Assembly: GCA_943914475.1 (NCBI GenBank)
Contig: CALUCE010000004.1
Coordinates: 1 to 64,000 of the forward strand
DNA: 64,000 nt
Source of the DNA: an uncultured Anaerococcus sp.
GTDB lineage: Bacteria; Bacillota; Clostridia; Tissierellales; Peptoniphilaceae
Direction of reading: 5' to 3'
The translations under genes and the position numbers were made by a program. The notes beneath the pieces are model-generated. The model saw only the letters and a program-made list of their open reading frames with translations, made no database searches and was not told the DNA's origin. This document shows, in pieces, positions 59,815-64,000 of the stretch. Numbering within the stretch: the stretch's first letter is position 1; the number at the start of each line of letters is the position of its first letter.

Positions 59815-60624
59815 CTAATAATCGATTTTTTCACTCATAGGTCTTTGTATAAAGGTTTCTATAGTGGAATTATTCACTATAATGAACTTACTGGTTTCTG
59901 AATCTCCTTCAGCTTTATCACCATTCATTCTTAACCATTTATTAACTTCTGGGCTCATCTCATCATATCTCCTATAAGGAGTGTATAGAGTAAACTTATC
60001 TTGGAAGCTAAAATTTTGTAGGTCATCTTTTGCAAAACCATAAAAGTGATCCACATAGTAATTTGTAACTTCTCTATCTTGTTCTTGTCTTACATATGAC
60101 CTGTTTGAAGGTGATGTTATCACAGGGTCTACTAATTTTATTATATAGGTAGTATCATTAACCTTAGAATCAACCACAAACTTGCCTTCTATAGTACATT
60201 CTACAGATTCGTTGTAGTCTCCATCTACATAATGGCCGGTAAATTTTCCACCCTTATCAAAGATTAATTCTGACCACCAACCGCCAGCACCTGAATCAAA
60301 AACGAACCTTGTATCATCAAGTTCTTTAATTATGGTGTTTTCATTAAGAGCATATATTTGATCTTTGGTATAAGATTTAATGTCTTCCGACTTTGTTTTT
60401 TCTTCAGGAATTTCTTTTAAGCTTGCGTTATCTCTTTTAGGGACATCGTAATTCCTAAGTTGGATATAATCAAAAAGAGGTCCATCATAGTTTATGGCTA
60501 TATCGGCAAAGTGATTCTCTTTTCCCCTTACATCTTCTATACTTCTTAGACCCTCTGCTTGAGAAATCAAAGGACTTAGGCAGGCCATAATTAGAGTTAA
60601 AATTAAGAGCTTTTTATTTTTCAT
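59815..60624 (-). CDS. Exported protein of unknown function
   Basis: A 269-residue protein with a clear signal peptide (MKNKKLLILTLIMACLSPLISQAEG) and no lipobox. The middle reads RFVFDSGAGGWWSELIFDKGGKFTGHYVDGDYNES..EGKFVVDSKVNDTTYIIKLV. This resembles the domain of the neighbouring lipoprotein (FYLDPGTSMVEAIYFYEDGYFDGMNKSGND...NGKFDIVEKIDNSTYKLKLV). The two are probably ancient duplicates. It is the second gene of the pair, two bases after the first. I do not recognise a characterised family. Confidence 0.7.
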   Translation of the reverse strand: MKNKKLLILTLIMACLSPLISQAEGLRSIEDVRGKENHFADIAINYDGPLFDYIQLRNYDVPKRDNASLKEIPEEKTKSEDIKSYTKDQIYALNENTIIKELDDTRFVFDSGAGGWWSELIFDKGGKFTGHYVDGDYNESVECTIEGKFVVDSKVNDTTYIIKLVDPVITSPSNRSYVRQEQDREVTNYYVDHFYGFAKDDLQNFSFQDKFTLYTPYRRYDEMSPEVNKWLRMNGDKAEGDSETSKFIIVNNSTIETFIQRPMSEKIDY

Positions 60625-60626
60625 GA

Positions 60627-61299
60627 TTAATACTCACCTTCTTTTAATTCCATTAATCCAGTTCCACCATCTAGTCCTATGACAAATTTGCCTAGGGTAT
60701 TTCCTGTTGGTTTATAACCTGATTGTTCCATAGCACCAAGGATTACTTCATCCAACTCTGCTGGATTTTTGTCAGGGTAATAAAGATATAAGTAATCATT
60801 AACCATGTCACCAAATATATAAGTTTCTCCATAGTGTACATCACATACTAGCCCACCATAAGAAATGGATTCTAGCTTTCCAGGGTCTACATCATAGTCA
60901 AGCCTTACTAATTTTAACTTATAAGTTGAATTATCGATCTTTTCAACTATATCAAACTTGCCGTTGTATAGACTTACAGCTCTTTGATTGTCGTTACCTG
61001 ACTTATTCATTCCATCAAAGTATCCATCTTCATAAAAATAAATAGCCTCTACCATTGATGTGCCAGGGTCTAGATAAAACTTCTTTCCCTCAATATCATT
61101 ATAAACATCTTGGTAGGGATCGGATTTTACTACTTCTTCTTTTTCTTCGGGCTTTTCTTCAACGCTTTCTACACTTTCCACACTCTCTTCTATTTTAGGA
61201 GGGGGGTGGGGTTTCCTTTTCTTCTGGGGCGGCCTTTTTCCCTAAACATCCTGTGAGGCTAAGTCCCAGTGTAAGGATTAAAATTAATCTTTTTTTCAT
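60627..61299 (-). pseudogene. Exported lipoprotein interrupted by a frameshift at a C tract
   Basis: The ATG at 61299, with a perfect AGGAGG site, begins a lipoprotein signal (MKKRLILILTLGLSLTGC) that runs on to EEKETPPPS and then meets TAA at about 61195-61197. Immediately after, in the next frame, 184 further codons continue down to 60627 (KIEESVESVEEKPEEKEE...). On the minus strand the joint is CCCCACCCCCCTCCT; removing one C from the six-C run fuses both frames exactly. Either the gene is switched off by slipped-strand phase variation, or it is a fresh pseudogene or a base-call error. The downstream frame has only a GTG at 61181 without a good site. Confidence 0.8.
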
Positions 61300-61329
61300 A
61301 AGTCCTCCTGTATATATAATCTTAAGACT

Positions 61330-61364
61330 ATTTTATCAAAAAAACTTATAAAAACAAACGTTTA
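61330..61364 (-). promoter_or_regulatory. Promoter of the frameshifted lipoprotein gene with a palindromic core
   Basis: On the minus strand, TTGTTT and an extended -10 TGATAAAAT are 16 bases apart. AAACGTTT (61356-61363) overlaps the -35 side. The same AAACGTTT core occupies the spacer of the aspA promoter. The match to a cre site is partial. Confidence 0.45.
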
Positions 61365-61372
61365 CCCAAAGT

Positions 61373-61400
61373 AAAAAAAGTGATCTGAAAAAATCACTTT
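61373..61400 (-). terminator. Terminator of the small helical protein gene
   Basis: AAAGTGAT (61377-61384) and ATCACTTT (61393-61400) pair, with a U-run on the minus strand. The stem overlaps the stop codon of the gene. Confidence 0.75.
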
Positions 61401-61687
61401 ATTAAACCATTAAATATAGAAGCTGGTCCGCTTGTTGGGACTTTTCTTTGTAAGAAGGAGTAAAGGTCCAAAACTTGGTCCGAAAGGCCATCTTCAAGTC
61501 CTTTTTCTGCTTGTAAGTTTCTTAGGTCATCCTTAAGGTCTTTTACCTTTTTTAAAACAGAGTCTTGATTATTATTTAGAAACTTGGATAAAATTTTCTT
61601 TTCATCACTTCTTACATCTTCTGAATTTATTAACTTTTCTATCTTTTCTATAAGTTCACTTTCTATTTTTTTCATGTATGTAGCCAT
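61394..61687 (-). CDS. Small helical protein, possibly bacteriocin immunity-like
   Basis: A 97-residue, highly charged, all-helical protein (KKIESELIEKIEKLINSEDVRSDEKKILSKFLNNNQDSVLKKVKDLKDDLRNLQAEKGLEDGLSDQVLDLYSFLQRKV). The size and the pattern of an Arg-Asn-Leu core followed by SDQVLDLY resemble class II bacteriocin immunity proteins (enterocin A type), but no bacteriocin gene was seen nearby. The ATG at 61687 has AGGAGGATATT in front; an upstream ATG is less likely. The immunity role is tentative. Confidence 0.5.
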   Translation of the reverse strand: MATYMKKIESELIEKIEKLINSEDVRSDEKKILSKFLNNNQDSVLKKVKDLKDDLRNLQAEKGLEDGLSDQVLDLYSFLQRKVPTSGPASIFNGLIK

Positions 61688-61809
61688 AATATCCTCCTTT
61701 TTTAGGATACGCTCTTTTTTTAAAAGCTGCAAGTTGGCCTAAATTTATAAGCGATAATGTTAGAATATTAACTATAGTTTAAATTACATATATTTAATGG
61801 CAAAATTCA

Positions 61810-61860
61810 TTGACTTTATTTTAAAAGGGGCTTATAATATTCATATAGCAATCGTTTTCA
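61810..61860 (+). promoter_or_regulatory. Promoter and cre-like operator of the sugar-binding protein gene
   Basis: TTGACT (61810-61815), a 17-base spacer and TATAAT (61833-61838) form a near-consensus promoter. Nine bases after the -10 box is TGAAAACGATTGCT, read on the minus strand (61847-61860). It fits the CcpA cre pattern TGNAANCGNTNNCA at every fixed position but the last. Catabolite repression of the sugar transporter is the likely meaning. Confidence 0.75.
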
Positions 61861-61894
61861 ATAAAGCGATAAGAAAACCTTAAGGGAGGAAAAA

Positions 61895-63244
61895 ATGAAA
61901 AAGCAATATAAAGGACTACTTGCCTTAACTATGGGCTTGGCTCTAGCTTTGACTGCATGTGGTTCTAACAAAGACGCTGGATCTGGTGAAGGATCTCAGG
62001 ACAAAGTTATGGGAACAGATGACAGTATAGAGGGTAAGATTTCAGTGCAAGTTGAAGATGCTTGGCAAGACTATTACCAAGCTGCAGCTGACAGGGTAAA
62101 GGAAAAATATCCTAATGCAGAAATCGAATTTATCAATACATCATCCTTTGACCATCTTGATGTTTTAGACCAAACAGATGCCACTAACGAAGACGTAGCA
62201 GACCTATTTGCTATGCCAGCTGACAGGCTTGCAGGTCTAAGCTCTAAAGAAGTTCTTGCTTCCATAGATTCTCAAAAACTTGCAGGTGAAATTGGTGGAT
62301 TTGAAAACTTTGATGAAGGTATAGGCGGAAACTTTAATGTAGACGGTGAATACCTAGCCTTCCCATACAATATTGAAACATTAGTAACATTTGTTAATAA
62401 GAAAAACGCTGAAGAAGCTGGTATCGATCCTTCTAAGCCTATAGAGCTTAACGATGTAAAAACTCCAGAAGAAGTTTTACTTCCAATATTTGATGCTTGG
62501 TATGGAGTAGCCCTAACCAACTCTTCAGAAATTGAGCTTTTAGGCAAGGATGATGATGGAAAATTATTCTCCGATATGACCAAGGACTACAAAGACCTTG
62601 AACCAGAAAAGCAAGCAACTATCAAAGCTATTTATGATTATTGGAAAAAACACAACGATGAAGGTACACCATTGTTTGATAACGAAGCTGGTTGGGCTTA
62701 TGTAGATGATTCATTTACAACAGGTAACGGTGGTATCTTTAGACTTGCAGGAGCTTGGGATACAGCAACAGCTACAGAACAAGCAGGCGAAGGAAACCTT
62801 GAAATTTATCCAATAGACCAAATCACAGTTGCAGGTAAACCTTTAGTTCACTGGAAAGGTGGATGGGGACTTGCTATAAATGCTCGTCTTGAAGGAAAAG
62901 ATAACGAGATGGCTATAGCTGAACAAATGATAAAAGAAATAGTTAACCCAGACTATGCTGTAGATCTTTTCAAAGCCACAGGAAAAATCCTTGAAAACGT
63001 AGATGCATCAGTTTATGCTGAATCAGATCTTTCAGATTCTGACAAGGCAGTTATCGATGCTACTATCAAATCTTATGAAAATGCTCCAGCAAGACCATTA
63101 TTTGAAGAATGGGGTTCTGTATGGGATTCTTGGAAAAACGCAGTTCTTTCATGGAACTCAGTTAAACCAGCAGATGAAGAAGCAGCTTACAAGGAACTTC
63201 AAGCTTCCTTTAAGTCTATGATGACAAACTTTAATCAACAATAA
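61895..63244 (+). CDS. Sugar ABC transporter substrate-binding lipoprotein (MalE-like)
   Basis: A 449-residue family-1 solute-binding lipoprotein. It has signal peptide and lipobox (LALALTAC), then a Gly/Ser linker and a maltose-binding-protein-like fold: KISVQVEDAWQDYYQAAADRVKEKYPNAEIEFINTS, EYLAFPYNIETLVTFVNKKNAEEAGIDPSKP and HWKGGWGLAINARLEGKDNEMAIAEQMIKEIVNPDYAVDLFKATGKI. Maltodextrin is the likely cargo by type. The cre-like operator supports a sugar. The permease genes should follow beyond the window. Confidence 0.87.
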   Translation: MKKQYKGLLALTMGLALALTACGSNKDAGSGEGSQDKVMGTDDSIEGKISVQVEDAWQDYYQAAADRVKEKYPNAEIEFINTSSFDHLDVLDQTDATNEDVADLFAMPADRLAGLSSKEVLASIDSQKLAGEIGGFENFDEGIGGNFNVDGEYLAFPYNIETLVTFVNKKNAEEAGIDPSKPIELNDVKTPEEVLLPIFDAWYGVALTNSSEIELLGKDDDGKLFSDMTKDYKDLEPEKQATIKAIYDYWKKHNDEGTPLFDNEAGWAYVDDSFTTGNGGIFRLAGAWDTATATEQAGEGNLEIYPIDQITVAGKPLVHWKGGWGLAINARLEGKDNEMAIAEQMIKEIVNPDYAVDLFKATGKILENVDASVYAESDLSDSDKAVIDATIKSYENAPARPLFEEWGSVWDSWKNAVLSWNSVKPADEEAAYKELQASFKSMMTNFNQQ

Positions 63245-63255
63245 TTTTTAAAGCT

Positions 63256-63297
63256 AGGGCTGTTGCAGAAATAAAGCTTATTTTTGTAGCAGTCCTT
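63256..63297 (+). other. Imperfect hairpin after the sugar-binding protein gene
   Basis: AGGGCTG...GCAGAAATAA pairs with TTATTTTTG...CAGTCCTT in a long imperfect stem without a T-run. It may limit read-through or stabilise the binding-protein mRNA relative to the downstream genes. Confidence 0.5.
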
Positions 63298-63317
63298 ATG
63301 CTTATTAGGATAAAAAT

Positions 63318-63764
63318 ATGGAAGAAAAAAGAAAAGCTAAAGATAAATGGTTTATGAAAATACTCCTAGTATCAGGTCTTATTGTTTTGATCTCATCCTT
63401 GGAAGCCTTTATGATGGCCAAAGATCGAACTTTATTTGAAATTTTTCTTGAAAATAATGAGGCTGTTGGGAGTTTTTCAGACTACCTAAACTTAGTTTTG
63501 CTAAACTATATATTTTCTATAGCAATTCCTCTTATTATCACTATCTATACCTACCTAACCTTAGATAAGTATGGTTTAAACTTTTCTACTAGGAGCTTTC
63601 TATTTTATAGGATATTTTTTGGTGGTATGATTTTGATCCAAATAGTAAATATGGTTTTGAGATTTTCTCTAACATCAATTTTTTATTATTTAAACATTGT
63701 TTTATACCTGATTTTGTTAATTTTAGTTGTTAGAAAACCCAAAAAAGATGAAGGTGAAAGATGA
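63318..63764 (+). CDS. Membrane protein of unknown function, four helices
   Basis: A 148-residue protein with basic ends and four hydrophobic segments (ILLVSGLIVLISSLEAFMMA; LNLVLLNYIFSIAIPLIITIYTYL; FLFYRIFFGGMILIQIVNMV; IFYYLNIVLYLILLILVV). I recognise no family. It is placed between a sugar-binding protein and a gene overlapping its stop by four bases (ATGA), so it probably belongs to the sugar transporter operon as an accessory protein. Confidence 0.65.
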   Translation: MEEKRKAKDKWFMKILLVSGLIVLISSLEAFMMAKDRTLFEIFLENNEAVGSFSDYLNLVLLNYIFSIAIPLIITIYTYLTLDKYGLNFSTRSFLFYRIFFGGMILIQIVNMVLRFSLTSIFYYLNIVLYLILLILVVRKPKKDEGER

Positions 63765-64000
63765 AATACACTAAGACTTTGCTTGACGAGAGGGGGATAG
63801 AACATCCTCGTAAGAACAAGTATATCCTTGATTTGATAGAGGCTTATGTCAGGGGAGAAAAACTTGCCATCCCCAAAGATGACCACCCTTATATAAAGTC
63901 TCTAAAAAAATATAAGGAAGATGAAAAAGAAATAATCAAAAAGGCAGAAGAGGAAGCAAAAGCAGAAGCAGCAAATAAATATGAAGACAAAAACCTAGAA
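63761..64000 (+). CDS. Partial gene, N-terminal 80 residues
   Basis: The gene is cut by the window end. The 80 visible residues are hydrophilic and strongly charged (KYTKTLLDERGIEHPRKNKYILDLIEAYVRGEKLAIP...), turning into a Lys/Glu/Ala-rich helix (EIIKKAEEEAKAEAANKYEDKN). No membrane segment is reached. By position it should be part of the sugar transporter operon, perhaps a permease with an unusual long cytoplasmic N-terminus, but this cannot be decided here. Confidence 0.55.
   Translation, partial: MKYTKTLLDERGIEHPRKNKYILDLIEAYVRGEKLAIPKDDHPYIKSLKKYKEDEKEIIKKAEEEAKAEAANKYEDKNLE

Noticed and set aside
1..64000. Prophage, insertion sequences, tRNA genes, CRISPR arrays or toxin-antitoxin pairs
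   Set aside because: No transposase, integrase, cloverleaf, regular direct-repeat array or recognisable toxin pair was seen on reading either strand.

Overview
The window is chromosomal DNA from a low-G+C Gram-positive anaerobe. The ctsR-mcsA-mcsB-clpC operon, AGGAGG-type ribosome binding sites, many intrinsic terminators, extended -10 promoters, amino-acid fermentation genes and nickel-pincer (Lar) maturation genes all fit a Clostridia/Tissierellia-type Firmicute. The gene set and protein style look most like Peptoniphilaceae (Anaerococcus or a relative), but that genus guess is inference. No phage, insertion sequence, tRNA or CRISPR array was recognised.

Layout. 1-1110: the 3' end of a 5S rRNA gene and its terminator, followed by about 1 kb without genes that holds decayed 5S fragments, two diverged 5S-tailed repeat units with their own terminators, and a multi-hairpin element. 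1.2-6.3 kb: an acetyltransferase, a yfcC-pepT operon (transporter plus peptidase T), a small sigma factor and a CPBP membrane protease. 6.4-13.4 kb: an aspartate catabolic operon (aspartase, dicarboxylate/amino-acid symporter, Asp/Glu racemase, LysR regulator, fumarase C, malic enzyme) that would take aspartate to fumarate, malate and pyruvate. 14.6-27.3 kb: an arginine region with a two-HTH AraC regulator divergent from arcA, then arcB/argF, an AGCS symporter, a Gate-type membrane protein, a divergent Hsp100/Clp ATPase, two tandem ornithine-cyclodeaminase-like (LOR/SDH) proteins and carbamate kinase. Together these would convert arginine to citrulline, ornithine and probably proline, with ATP from carbamoyl phosphate.

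27.4-35.8 kb: a DUF3842 gene, a strong terminator/antiterminator-like leader, larE-larB-larC and a five-gene nickel-type ABC importer; the racemase larA is absent here. 36-45.6 kb: transporters (SstT-like, BrnQ, MATE, a chromate-transporter pair) and a calcium-type P-ATPase behind a yybP-ykoY manganese riboswitch. 45.8-47.6 kb: an iron-type locus (DUF3793, flavodoxin, AraC) around a Fur-box-like operator. 47.6-50.6 kb: MtnA/DrdI-type isomerase, MtnK-type kinase and class II aldolase for salvage of methylthioribose or 5-deoxyribose. 50.6-54.9 kb: envelope proteins (LURP-one, DUF2207, LemA), a likely small RNA and a YugP zinc peptidase. 55-59.5 kb: the ctsR-mcsA-mcsB-clpC stress operon. 59.6-61.7 kb: a 32-residue membrane peptide, two related exported proteins (one interrupted by a frameshift at a C tract) and a small helical protein. 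61.8-64 kb: a cre-like operator in front of a sugar-binding lipoprotein, a membrane protein and a gene cut by the window end.

The most unusual part is the arginine cluster. It contains an Hsp100 ATPase whose second ATPase domain has lost its catalytic residues, plus two diverged ornithine-cyclodeaminase paralogues side by side. Other points of interest are the lar leader, the poly-C frameshift in a lipoprotein gene, and the decaying 5S array.
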